Assembly (NCBI GenBank): GCA_946413245.1
Contig: CAMKJS010000024.1
Location: 1 to 41,253 of the forward strand
From: an uncultured Clostridia bacterium
Lineage (GTDB): Bacteria > Bacillota > Clostridia > Christensenellales > Aristaeellaceae
Direction: 5' to 3'
Length of the DNA: 41,253 nucleotides
Position 1 is the first letter of the stretch. The number at the start of each line of letters is the position of its first letter. Positions 7,494 to 15,827 of the stretch are shown here, in pieces. A program made the position numbers and the translations under genes. Below the pieces are notes generated by a model that was given only the letters and a program-made list of their open reading frames with translations, searched no databases and had not been told where the DNA came from.

Positions 7494-9104
7494 TTATTTC
7501 TCGAACACATAGCCGGTAGCAGCCTGAATCTTCTCAGCACGCTCGTCCATGATCGCCTGACCGCCGATCGCCATATAGTTCTCCACGCCGGCATCATAAA
7601 CCGCGTCGAACTCTTCAACGGGGGCCGTCACAGCCTTGTTCAGGAAGGAATCGCGCTCGTCGCTCAGCGTGGTGCCGATGCCGACTTCCGCTTCGATGGC
7701 CGGCAGGATGAAGTGAGCGGGCACGCGGCCGCCGTTCATGGCGACAACATAGGCGTTCTGCACAACCGCGGGATCGACGGGAGAATAGCCGTAGGCAAAG
7801 CTGACTTCGGTGTATTCGCCCAGATACTGGCCGTTGCAGGTCATGGTGAAGTCGATGTTGTTCAGGCTGGCCTGATAGTTGGGATCAGCGGAATCAACAG
7901 CCTTCATGATGTAAGCGCCGTTCTCGGCACGCTCATGGTTGATGCCTTCGGTACCGGTCTGCAGCGCAAGGATCGTATCGGGAGAAGAGATGAAGTCCAG
8001 ATACAGCAGGCTGGCCAGGATTTCGTCATTCGTGGAGGGGAAGCAAACCTTACGGTCGACGGTGCTGCCCAGGTACTTCCGATAGACACCGGCGTCATTC
8101 TCGAAGCAGTCGACAGCAACGAATTCAGCGTCTTCGCCCACGTTGCGCTTCAGGTTCGCGCTGATGGAGTCATCGCCGTTGCGGTAGGGATAGTCATAGT
8201 TGTGCTGGAAAGCACCCACAAAGCCGGCCTTCAGGTTGTCGTCTTCGGTGGTGTCGCCGCTGCCGTACAGGGCGAAGTCTTTCCAGACCAGGCCTTCGTT
8301 GTACCACTTGTTCAGCAGCCGCATGGCTTCCTTGGCGCCCGGCAGGAACTGCTGCCGATCGTCGAAACCGCGGATATAGAGTTCTTCATCCGTAATGTCG
8401 TCCGGCACAAAGGACACAGTCAGGATGTTGTTGCGCCAGCCGATATCCTGGCTGGTGCTGTAGGGCACCATCTTGTTGGCGTCTTCGCCCAGCAGGAGCT
8501 CAGCATTGTCGCGGAAAGCGATCAGGCAGGCTTCAAATTCAGCTTTGGTGGTGGGCAGCGCCATTCCCAGCTTGTCCAGCCAGTCCTTGCGGATGAAGGT
8601 GTTGATGCGGGCATTGTTGACCAGACGGGTTTCCAGCGCCCACAGTTTGCCGGTTTCGGGGTCCTTGTCCCAGTAAACGTTCTCTTCGCCCAGCAGGGAG
8701 AACAGGTTGGGCAGCAGACCCTTATACTCTTCAATGTACGGAGCCAGATCGATAATTCCGCCCATGTCCGCGTAGTTCAGGATCGTGGAGTAGGAATAGG
8801 TGTAGCAGATATCGGGAGCGCTCTGAGCCGCAAGCAGGTTGCCCAGATCTTCGGGTTCAGTCCAGCGGCCGCCGACAGCGAACTCCACTTCCACATTGTA
8901 CTTCTCCAGCATGCCGTTACGGATGTAGTCGGCGAAGGGAGAGGTCTCGGGAACATTGTCACCGCGCTGGAAAAGCCGCACGGTGATGTGACGGGTCTCC
9001 GTGAACTTTCCGTCCACAAAGCCGTCATCCGCCGCGAAAGCGGAAGTGATGCCCAGTGTGGCGAGCATCGCCAGCGCAAGAACCAGAGCCAGGATACGTT
9101 TCAT
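7494..9104 (-). CDS. ABC transporter extracellular sugar-binding protein
   Basis: A secreted solute-binding protein of 536 residues, of the long LplA/YtcQ-like type that captures oligosaccharides for CUT1-type ABC importers. The N-terminus MKRILALVLALAMLATLGIT is a signal peptide ending SAFA-ADD, which looks like a signal peptidase I site. No lipobox cysteine is present, so how it stays at the membrane is unclear. AQSAPDICYTYSYST and the downstream WNEGLV-like helix region fit family 1 binding proteins. AGGAGG lies seven bases before the ATG, preceded by a run of ten A. It is the last gene of the permease operon, after a 6-base-pair hairpin that may raise its mRNA level. The ligand is unknown. 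Confidence 0.92.
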   Translation of the reverse strand: MKRILALVLALAMLATLGITSAFAADDGFVDGKFTETRHITVRLFQRGDNVPETSPFADYIRNGMLEKYNVEVEFAVGGRWTEPEDLGNLLAAQSAPDICYTYSYSTILNYADMGGIIDLAPYIEEYKGLLPNLFSLLGEENVYWDKDPETGKLWALETRLVNNARINTFIRKDWLDKLGMALPTTKAEFEACLIAFRDNAELLLGEDANKMVPYSTSQDIGWRNNILTVSFVPDDITDEELYIRGFDDRQQFLPGAKEAMRLLNKWYNEGLVWKDFALYGSGDTTEDDNLKAGFVGAFQHNYDYPYRNGDDSISANLKRNVGEDAEFVAVDCFENDAGVYRKYLGSTVDRKVCFPSTNDEILASLLYLDFISSPDTILALQTGTEGINHERAENGAYIMKAVDSADPNYQASLNNIDFTMTCNGQYLGEYTEVSFAYGYSPVDPAVVQNAYVVAMNGGRVPAHFILPAIEAEVGIGTTLSDERDSFLNKAVTAPVEEFDAVYDAGVENYMAIGGQAIMDERAEKIQAATGYVFEK

Positions 9105-9128
9105 GTTTCTTTCCTCCTTTTTTTTTTC

Positions 9129-9144
9129 AAGGGCACAAGCCCTT
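9129..9144 (-). promoter_or_regulatory. Intercistronic hairpin before the solute-binding protein gene
   Basis: AAGGGC-TTGT-GCCCTT on the minus strand forms a compact stem-loop in the 53-base gap between the permease and the binding-protein gene, followed by an A-run and AGGAGG. Such hairpins at binding-protein genes often protect the downstream mRNA; here that role is inference. Confidence 0.4.
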
Positions 9145-9157
9145 AAAATACATACAT

Positions 9158-10030
9158 TTATCCTTTGACCGCCCCGATGGTGACGCCGCTGACAAAGTAG
9201 CGCTGCAGCCAGGGGTAAACCAGCAGGATCGGCACGGTCGCAAACATGACGGACGCCATCTTCAGGGTTTCGCTCAGGCCCGGCATGGCAAAGCCTTCCT
9301 GGGCGGCAGCTTCGCCGCTGCTGGCATTCTGCAGGATATTGTACAGATACAGCTGGATGGGATACAGTTCCCGGGTCTTCTTGATGTACAGCAGCGCGTC
9401 GGAAAAACCGTTCCAGCGGCCCACGGCGTAGAACAGCGCCAGCGTGGCCAGTACGGGCTTGCTCAGGGGCAGATAGATCTGCACAAGCGTACGAATGGGG
9501 CCCGCGCCGTCAATCTCCGCCGCCTCCCGCAGGGATTCCGGCACACTGTAGAAGCTGGAGCGCATGATAATCATGTTGTAAACGCTCAGGCAGCTTGGAA
9601 TCACCAGTACCCATACGGTTTCCAGCATGCCCAGATTGCTGAGCATCACATAGTGTGGGATCATACCGGCGCTGAAATACATGGTGAAGAGGATGAAACC
9701 GTTCAGGAATTTTCTGCCCTTCAGCTTGTCATACGTCAGCGGATAAGCGCAGATAACCGTCATAAACAGACTCAGTATGGTGCACCCGACCGTCAGCAGC
9801 GCGGTAAACCAGAGGGAGTGAACATACCGGTCGTTGTTCAGCACGGTCTTGTACGCTTCAACATTCAGCCCTTTCGGCCACAGCAGCACTTCATTGCGGA
9901 TCAGATACTGCGTGTCGGACAGGGAGCGCGCAAGCACGTTCAGCATCGGCAGCAGGCAGATAAAAATCAGGATGAGGCAGACGAAGACGATAATCAGATC
10001 ACCGATTTTCGTGTATTTCGACTTAATCAT
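9158..10030 (-). CDS. Carbohydrate ABC transporter permease, LplC/YtcP-like
   Basis: An inner-membrane permease of 290 residues with about six membrane segments, starting with IGDLIIVFVCLILIFICLLP. The cytoplasmic EAA loop that docks the ATPase reads ESLREAAEIDGAGPIRTLVQ. It pairs with the adjacent LplB-like permease to form the channel for the sugar bound by the product of the next gene. The start is well supported by GGGAGGAGGG upstream. No ATP-binding subunit is encoded here; CUT1 systems of this type commonly borrow a shared MsmX/MsmK-type ATPase from elsewhere in the genome. The C-terminus (YFVSGVTIGAVKG) is the usual ending of this permease family. Confidence 0.95.
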   Translation of the reverse strand: MIKSKYTKIGDLIIVFVCLILIFICLLPMLNVLARSLSDTQYLIRNEVLLWPKGLNVEAYKTVLNNDRYVHSLWFTALLTVGCTILSLFMTVICAYPLTYDKLKGRKFLNGFILFTMYFSAGMIPHYVMLSNLGMLETVWVLVIPSCLSVYNMIIMRSSFYSVPESLREAAEIDGAGPIRTLVQIYLPLSKPVLATLALFYAVGRWNGFSDALLYIKKTRELYPIQLYLYNILQNASSGEAAAQEGFAMPGLSETLKMASVMFATVPILLVYPWLQRYFVSGVTIGAVKG

Positions 10031-10045
10031 GCTTTCCCTCCTCCC

Positions 10046-11020
10046 TTACATGATGCCGCGCTCGCCGAAGCGCTTGGCAAGGAAATTAGCCCCGAAGAGG
10101 AACAGCACGCCTACCACGGACTGGAACAGACCCACCGCTGTGGTCAGGCTGAACTGTCCGCCGCCGTTGATACCTTTCTGGTACACATAAATGGAGATCA
10201 CTGTGGAAACATCCGTAACCAGTTTGTTGCTCAGGGCCAGAGGCCGGTCGAACTCACTGCCCAGAATATAGCCCAGGCGCATGATCAGAAGCACCACGAT
10301 GGTGGGACGCAGACCCGGAAGAGTCACATGCCAGATGCGACGGAAACGCCCGGCTCCGTCTACAGCCGCCGCTTCGTACAGTTCAGGGCTGATACTGGTC
10401 AGCGCCGCCAGGTAGATGATGGTTCCCCAGCCTGCTTCCTTCCAGATGCCCAGCCCGATATAGGTCCCCACCCACCAGTCGGGATTACTCAGGAACGGGA
10501 TGACCGCGTCGTTGTTCCCGGACATCTGCTTGTAAAGGATATTGATCAGGCCATCGTTATCGGCCAGCAGACGAAGCGCGAGAGAGGAAATAATAATCCA
10601 GCTCAGGAAATGGGGCAGATAAAGAACCGTCTGGGTGAAACGCTTAAACCGTTTGAACGCCAGTTCGTTCAGAACCAGGGCCATCAGGATCGGTGCCGGG
10701 AATCCGCAGACCAGATCCAGCAGATTCAGCTTGATGGTGTTCTCCAGGGAACGAAGGAACAGCTTGTCCTTAAACGCTTTGATGAACCACTCAAAGCCGT
10801 TGTTTTTTGCCCACGGCACAAACCACGGCGGCTGTATGATGTTGTTCTTCTTGAACGCCATCAGAATATACGCCATCGGAATGTAGCGGAACACCACAAA
10901 AAACGCGATAGGAAGGGCCAGCAGCAAATAAAGCGTCCAGTACCGTTTCAGATAAGTTTTCCAGTTGGTCTTAGGCCGATGTGTCTCTCTGCTCAAAGAG
11001 GGCTGTGTTACCTGACTCAA
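10046..11020 (-). CDS. Carbohydrate ABC transporter permease, LplB/YteP-like
   Basis: First gene of the transporter operon, 324 residues, inner membrane. A basic cytoplasmic N-terminus (RPKTNWKTYLKRYW) is followed by LYLLLALPIAFFVVF and further membrane segments. The EAA loop SPELYEAAAVDGAGRFRRIW contacts the ATPase. The start appears to be TTG at 11020, with GGAAGG about ten bases upstream. An ATG seven bases before it is out of frame, and no later ATG gives a full first helix. Transcription should begin near 11106, downstream of an activator-type promoter with AraC-like operator repeats. Length and gene order (permease, permease, binding protein) match oligosaccharide importers of Firmicutes. 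Confidence 0.93.
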   Translation of the reverse strand: MSQVTQPSLSRETHRPKTNWKTYLKRYWTLYLLLALPIAFFVVFRYIPMAYILMAFKKNNIIQPPWFVPWAKNNGFEWFIKAFKDKLFLRSLENTIKLNLLDLVCGFPAPILMALVLNELAFKRFKRFTQTVLYLPHFLSWIIISSLALRLLADNDGLINILYKQMSGNNDAVIPFLSNPDWWVGTYIGLGIWKEAGWGTIIYLAALTSISPELYEAAAVDGAGRFRRIWHVTLPGLRPTIVVLLIMRLGYILGSEFDRPLALSNKLVTDVSTVISIYVYQKGINGGGQFSLTTAVGLFQSVVGVLFLFGANFLAKRFGERGIM

Positions 11021-11112
11021 ACGGCATCTTCCTTCCTTTCAAACTTTCAAAGGGATTCCGATTACACAGATGTTTAAAAAGTAAATATTCCGGCCAAATC
11101 TTACAGTCTCAT

Positions 11113-11173
11113 TTTATATGCAAAATTCCTTTCCTTCCATGCTGATTTTGCTTGAAAGTATGTGAATCTTGCT
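11113..11173 (-). promoter_or_regulatory. Promoter and putative AraC operator of the ABC transporter operon
   Basis: The minus strand carries a TATAAA -10 (11113-11118) with no good -35. Two direct repeats lie upstream, AGCAAGATTCACAT (11160-11173) and AGCAAAATCAGCAT (11139-11152). They agree at 10 of 14 positions and start 21 bases apart, two helical turns. The proximal repeat overlaps the expected -35 position, as is typical of AraC-family activators. A related pair stands before the oxidoreductase operon. Confidence 0.65.
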
Positions 11174-11199
11174 TAGAAATGGTTCATAAAGAGCAAACA

Positions 11200-11241
11200 G
11201 ACGGCCCTTTTGCGTTGAGTCGTCAGCACAAAAGGGCCGTC
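11200..11241. terminator. Intrinsic terminator after the GH2 gene
   Basis: A perfect 13-base stem, GACGGCCCTTTTG with CAAAAGGGCCGTC, surrounds a 16-base loop just past the GH2 stop at 11253. T-rich sequence follows on both sides. It ends the long nadK-to-GH2 transcript just before the transporter promoter. Confidence 0.85.
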
Positions 11242-11252
11242 CCCTTGTGTTT

Positions 11253-14200
11253 TTATTTCTGAAACCGGAAAGATTCGAAATCGAACGAACTGCCCGGCAG
11301 GAAAACAAAGGTCACGCTGCACAGTCCGCCGGGCGTATGCACCGGAAAGCGCTGTTCCTCCCCGCCCGCACCGAGGAAGTTGGCAACTTCTGTCGTTTCT
11401 TCAGACCCGTTCCGGATATGAAGAACGATCGTATTGGTTTCCAGGCCGGTCCTTCCGCGAATCGTCAGGCTGCATTCCCCGGTGCTGCCAAAGTCCATTT
11501 CCTCAAAGAGGAGGGATACATTGTTTCCGATCTCCCGGACCGCGTTCCCGTCTCTGTGGAAAGTATCGCCGTAAACCGAATCCGCCTCTCCGGCGCTCAG
11601 CTCCGCAAAAGCCCGGCTCTGCCGTTCAAAGCGGAAGCCTTTCATATGCACCTTTTTCTGCATCCGGAAACACAGACAGTGCAGTCCGGTCAGCCTTTCC
11701 GGCAGGCGGTACGTCTCTTCCTGATAAACGTTCCAGATACTCGGCTTCTGATAATGCAGCACGGTCATCAGCCGGCCGCCCTTCCGCGGATCCCCGTCAA
11801 ACAGCTCCATTTCATACGGAGCTCCGTCCAGCGCGAAAATGGGCAGGATCAGCGTATCCGATCCGGCTTTTCCGAAATCCACGCGGCTGAAACCGGCCAT
11901 ACTTTCGCCGTCTCTGGCAAAGGCGATTCCTTTCTCGTTGCCGGTGCCGATGTCGCCCGCGTGCAGGTCGTACAGCCCCGCGCTGATAAACTCGTACGGA
12001 TTCAGCGCCGGATTGCCGAGACCTTCGGCGGTGAATCCGATCTGACTGATGATTTCCGGATGATCCGCCGCGCTGCCTCCCAGCGCGCGCAGGTAAAAAA
12101 CACCGTCGCCCTGAGCGGTCACCGTCACCGTATTTCCGTCCGCTTCCGCCACGGCATACGGGGAAACGATTCCGAGGTCGTTTGTGATCTGCCACCTGAC
12201 CGGTTCTCCCTGCGCGTTCTCCGGCAGCTGTTTCCAGCAGAAGGTGCAGGCGGGATTGTCTTTTGTCAGCGCCAGGCTTCCCTTCGGGCATATCTCGATC
12301 TTCCGGACCGGAATCCGTTTGTCCTCCGGAGCATCCGGAATCCGCTGGAGGCAGGAAGTTCCCGGGATTCTGTCCGCCGCGGTCACCGGCAGGCGAAGCT
12401 CCGCCCGGATTCCCGCCGTGCTTTCCGCCGTGATCACCGCCTCCTCAGGTCTTCCGTCAGAGGCGATGATGACCAGCAACTTTCCGCTGAACAGGCGGCG
12501 GCTGTTCTGTTTGTATCCGTCCGGATCCGTGGAATCTCCGTTATCCGTTCCCAGCAGATACGCTCCGCCCGAAACGGTGATCCGGACCCTGTCCCTGGCG
12601 TTGTCGACGGGATTACCCTCTCCGTCGGCAGCCTGCACGGTGATGAATGTGATGTCGTGCCCGTCTCCCTGCAGGGACGTGTCTGAAGCGGTCAGGACCA
12701 GGCGGGCCGTGTTGCCCGGTGTTCTCCGGACGTCTTCCCGCAGTACCGTTCCGTCCGCGTCCAGGGCCCTTGCCCGCAGTTCCCCGGGCTCATAGGGGAT
12801 TTTCCACACCGGCAGGCATTTCTCCGCGTCGTCCTGCCGCACCTCCCGGACACCGCAGGATTTGCCGTTCACCAGCAGCTCCACCCGGCTATAGTTCGTC
12901 ATCACGGGAACGTCGATGAGCTGCCCCGGATTCCAGTCCCAGCTTACGCCGATATGCAGTACTTCCCTGTCACTCCAGAGGCTCTGAAACAGGTAAAAGG
13001 AATCCTTCTGGAAGCAGGCGGTGTCCGCCTGGCCGAAGTAGCAGCTGCGCGTCTGATACGGGGTAGGCTCTCCGATATAGTCAATGCCGCTCCAGATAAA
13101 CTGTCCCATGCTGAAGTCGCATTGCAGATCGTCCACGATCATCTTCCGCAGGTCCGCGGCACCCCAGCTGGTGTTGCTGTTCCCCAGCGCGCTGCACTGA
13201 AGGTCCTCCTCACTCATGATGCTTTTTTCGATGGGAAAGTGATAAATGCCGCGGCTGCTCAGCACGCTGGCCGTTTCGCTGCCGTAGATCACCCAGTCCG
13301 GATGCTTTCGGTGGTGCTCCGCATACAGCTTTTCCCCGTAATTGTAACCGGCAATTTTCACGACGTCAGCGCACCGCTGTCCGCCTTCCCACGGCATATA
13401 GTTGCACCCGAAGGTGACGGCCCCGTGCCCTCCCGGATCGTGGGAACGCGCCTGATTCATCAGCATACGGCAGACTTCGGTTCCCCGCAGGTCCGCGTGC
13501 ATATCGTAGATTTCATTGCCGATCGACCACATCACGACGCTTGGGTGGCAGCGGTCCCGGCGGATCCAGCTTGCCACGTCCTCCGCTTCGTGCGCGGGGA
13601 AAAAGCGGGCGTAGTCAAATTCTGTCTTCGGCCTCTCCCACATGTCGAAGGCTTCGTCGATCACGAGGATTCCCAGCTCGTCGCATAAATCCAGCAGCTT
13701 CGCGGCAGGAGGATTATGGGAGGTACGCAGGGCGTTCACGCCCATTTCCTTCATCAGCAGCAGCTGCCTGCGGGCGGCCTTTTCGTGGAAGGCCGCGCCG
13801 AGGGCGCCGAGATCGTGATGCAGACAGACGCCTTTCAATTTCACCTGCCGCCCGTTCAGCAGGAATCCGTGTTCAGGCGAAAAGTCCGTTGTCCGCAGCC
13901 CGAAGCGGATTTCTCCGGCGTCCCCGCCAAAATCGTACCGGAGCGTATACAGCACGGGCCTGTCGACGTCCCATGCTTCCGCGCCGTCCAGCCGGAGCCT
14001 TGCCTCAATCCGGCCGTCGTTGCTTTCGGCTTCGGCTGCGGCTGTTTCTTTCCCGGACGCGTCCATCACGGTGCAGCCGAACAGACCGCAGTCTGTTTTT
14101 GACGTTTCCGCGGAAACATGCAGTTCCCATGCTTCCCCGTCCCGCTTTTCCAGCAGGCAGAAGCTGTCCGGAACAATATGGTTTTCCGGCAGCTCCAGCA

Positions 14201-14609
14201 GATACACGTCCCGGAAAATCCCGCTGCCGGAATACCACCGGGAGTTCGGACTTTGGTGGCGGATATGCACCAGAATTTCATTTTTATCAGGCTGCAGCTT
14301 TCCGGTCAGGTCCGCCGTAAATGCGGTATAGCCGTAAGCATGGCTGCAGACGGTCTCCCCGTTCAGCAGCACGTCACAGTCCATATACACGCCGTCAAAA
14401 TACAGCAGGCATACTTCCGGAAGAATGTCAACGCACAGTTCCCGCCTGTACCACGTGTCCGAGCTCTCATACAGATCCTGATGCTGCCAGATCAGCCAGT
14501 CATGCGGCAGGTCCACTTTTTTCCAGCCGGAGGCATGCCGGACCTCTTCCAGTGTGCTTCCGGTGTGAAGCTTCAGAAACTCCCATCGGTCATTCAGCAG
14601 TTTTTTCAT
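11253..14609 (-). CDS. Glycoside hydrolase family 2, beta-galactosidase-like, multidomain
   Basis: A large (1118-residue) retaining glycosidase, probably cytosolic because no signal peptide is present. Domains in order: jelly-roll sugar-binding domain (WYRRELCVDI region), Ig-like domain, then a TIM barrel from about residue 240 with GVCLHHDLGALGAAF and ALRTSHNPP. The acid/base is Glu366 in WSIGNEIYDM and the likely nucleophile is Glu445 in YGSETAS. After the barrel comes a DUF4982-like region (VELLVNGKSCG), a bacterial Ig-like region with GGAYLLGTDNGDST, and about 300 residues that look like two carbohydrate-binding beta-sandwiches. Beta-galactosidase is the best guess, but GH2 also includes glucuronidases and others. 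It starts six bases after the preceding gene, so it shares the recN transcript; GGGAG lies upstream at slightly long spacing. Confidence 0.9.
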   Translation of the reverse strand: MKKLLNDRWEFLKLHTGSTLEEVRHASGWKKVDLPHDWLIWQHQDLYESSDTWYRRELCVDILPEVCLLYFDGVYMDCDVLLNGETVCSHAYGYTAFTADLTGKLQPDKNEILVHIRHQSPNSRWYSGSGIFRDVYLLELPENHIVPDSFCLLEKRDGEAWELHVSAETSKTDCGLFGCTVMDASGKETAAAEAESNDGRIEARLRLDGAEAWDVDRPVLYTLRYDFGGDAGEIRFGLRTTDFSPEHGFLLNGRQVKLKGVCLHHDLGALGAAFHEKAARRQLLLMKEMGVNALRTSHNPPAAKLLDLCDELGILVIDEAFDMWERPKTEFDYARFFPAHEAEDVASWIRRDRCHPSVVMWSIGNEIYDMHADLRGTEVCRMLMNQARSHDPGGHGAVTFGCNYMPWEGGQRCADVVKIAGYNYGEKLYAEHHRKHPDWVIYGSETASVLSSRGIYHFPIEKSIMSEEDLQCSALGNSNTSWGAADLRKMIVDDLQCDFSMGQFIWSGIDYIGEPTPYQTRSCYFGQADTACFQKDSFYLFQSLWSDREVLHIGVSWDWNPGQLIDVPVMTNYSRVELLVNGKSCGVREVRQDDAEKCLPVWKIPYEPGELRARALDADGTVLREDVRRTPGNTARLVLTASDTSLQGDGHDITFITVQAADGEGNPVDNARDRVRITVSGGAYLLGTDNGDSTDPDGYKQNSRRLFSGKLLVIIASDGRPEEAVITAESTAGIRAELRLPVTAADRIPGTSCLQRIPDAPEDKRIPVRKIEICPKGSLALTKDNPACTFCWKQLPENAQGEPVRWQITNDLGIVSPYAVAEADGNTVTVTAQGDGVFYLRALGGSAADHPEIISQIGFTAEGLGNPALNPYEFISAGLYDLHAGDIGTGNEKGIAFARDGESMAGFSRVDFGKAGSDTLILPIFALDGAPYEMELFDGDPRKGGRLMTVLHYQKPSIWNVYQEETYRLPERLTGLHCLCFRMQKKVHMKGFRFERQSRAFAELSAGEADSVYGDTFHRDGNAVREIGNNVSLLFEEMDFGSTGECSLTIRGRTGLETNTIVLHIRNGSEETTEVANFLGAGGEEQRFPVHTPGGLCSVTFVFLPGSSFDFESFRFQK

Positions 14610-14615
14610 ACCGTT

Positions 14616-15827
14616 TTAATCTCCCTGATTCTCTGTATATCCGATTCCGATCATCGAGGTGACGGTGCGGACGAATTTTTTCTTTTTATATACAGCCAGC
14701 TTGTTCAGCATCCTTCCCCGGAACACCAGCGCCATGGTGTTTCCGCCGTCCAGGTTGAGAGCCTGCTGAACGCCTCTGGCTTGCATGATCTCAGCGACCC
14801 GCTGCAGGTTTGTTCCCTTGCTGCCGTCCGTTCTTCCCTGAACGGAGATCAGCAGATAGTGGTTCGGCTCCATCATGCCCAGCGCGTGGCGGGGTTCGAT
14901 GCTTCTGTAATAGGTATAAAGCAGGTCGTTGATTTCCCCGTCCCGCAGCAGGATCGGCCCGAAGCTGAACACGTTCCGGGCGCCCTGCTGCTGCAGCTCC
15001 TCCGCGGTGATCTCGTTGCATTCATATACCCGCAGGGTTCCGTCCGGGAACTGGGCCATCATATCCAGGTTCGGCAGATGATGGCCGGTCTTCCGGTTGG
15101 TATTTTTGCTGAGAATCTGCCCTTCCCGGATGATGATCCCCACCGTTTCCTTCGTGTCCATCCGGTTCGCGTAAAAATCGTCCGAAAAGGACAGGACGAA
15201 TTTCTCGTCCCGGGAGATGTCGTAGGGATACCGGTATTTCTTTCCCGGCCGCCCCGGATCCGTCATCGCCGTGCGGAAACCCTCGCCGTTCCGCGTCCGG
15301 ATCTCCGTTTCAAACCAGATCAGGGGAATGGCGCTGTCCTGCCGCCGGGTAATCACGATCTGCAGATCCTTTCCCAGATAAATCCAGAGCCCCTCTTCAT
15401 CGTTTTCGCTGAAGTATTCCCCTTCGGCAGCCAGGAAGCCGTCCGCGTCCCGCTCCGGCCAGTCCGGCACCGGCGTCGGTCCGGGCGTCTCCAGCGGCGG
15501 CATGGTGGGCCGGGGCGCTTTTTTCGCGTCTTCGGAAAACAGCATTTCCCAGGTCAGCGCGTCCACCTCGCCCGTTTCCGGGAGCCCGTTTTCCCGCTGG
15601 AAGGAGCGGACGACGCCGGCGGTGTCCTCCGTATAGTTCTTCGTAAAGCTGCTGTCCCCCTGATAGTATCCCAGATCCCGAAGGCGCTGCTTCACCTGCA
15701 GCACCTCCGGGCCCCGGGAGCCGACCCGGAGGACGGTTTCCTCCGCGCCTGTCGCTAAAGGCAGACAAAGAAGCTGTGCCAGAATCAGGCACAGCGCCAT
15801 TATTTGCTTGATCCGCTTCCCAGTCAT
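14616..15827 (-). CDS. Secreted phosphodiester glycosidase (NAGPA) domain protein with peptidoglycan-binding domain
   Basis: A 403-residue exported protein. The signal peptide is IMALCLILAQLLCLPLATGA. Residues 33-98 form a PG_binding_1 domain (RVGSRGPEVLQVKQRLRDLGYY, then VRSFQRENGLPETGEVD). A proline-rich linker (PRPTMPPLETPGPTPVPDWP) follows. The C-terminal half is a phosphodiester glycosidase / NAGPA domain with the hallmark ALNLDGGNTMALVF. The family cleaves N-acetylglucosamine phosphodiesters or related cell-surface glycans, so a cell-wall role is likely. Its start overlaps the recN stop by four bases (ATGA). In many clostridia the gene after recN encodes the sporulation protease SpoIVB, so this is a lineage-specific arrangement. 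Domains are confident; substrate unknown. Confidence 0.88.
   Translation of the reverse strand: MTGKRIKQIMALCLILAQLLCLPLATGAEETVLRVGSRGPEVLQVKQRLRDLGYYQGDSSFTKNYTEDTAGVVRSFQRENGLPETGEVDALTWEMLFSEDAKKAPRPTMPPLETPGPTPVPDWPERDADGFLAAEGEYFSENDEEGLWIYLGKDLQIVITRRQDSAIPLIWFETEIRTRNGEGFRTAMTDPGRPGKKYRYPYDISRDEKFVLSFSDDFYANRMDTKETVGIIIREGQILSKNTNRKTGHHLPNLDMMAQFPDGTLRVYECNEITAEELQQQGARNVFSFGPILLRDGEINDLLYTYYRSIEPRHALGMMEPNHYLLISVQGRTDGSKGTNLQRVAEIMQARGVQQALNLDGGNTMALVFRGRMLNKLAVYKKKKFVRTVTSMIGIGYTENQGD

Noticed and set aside
11160-11240. CRISPR-like spaced repeats near the transporter promoter
   Set aside because: Only two imperfect 14-base repeats plus a terminator stem; spacing and position fit an operator.
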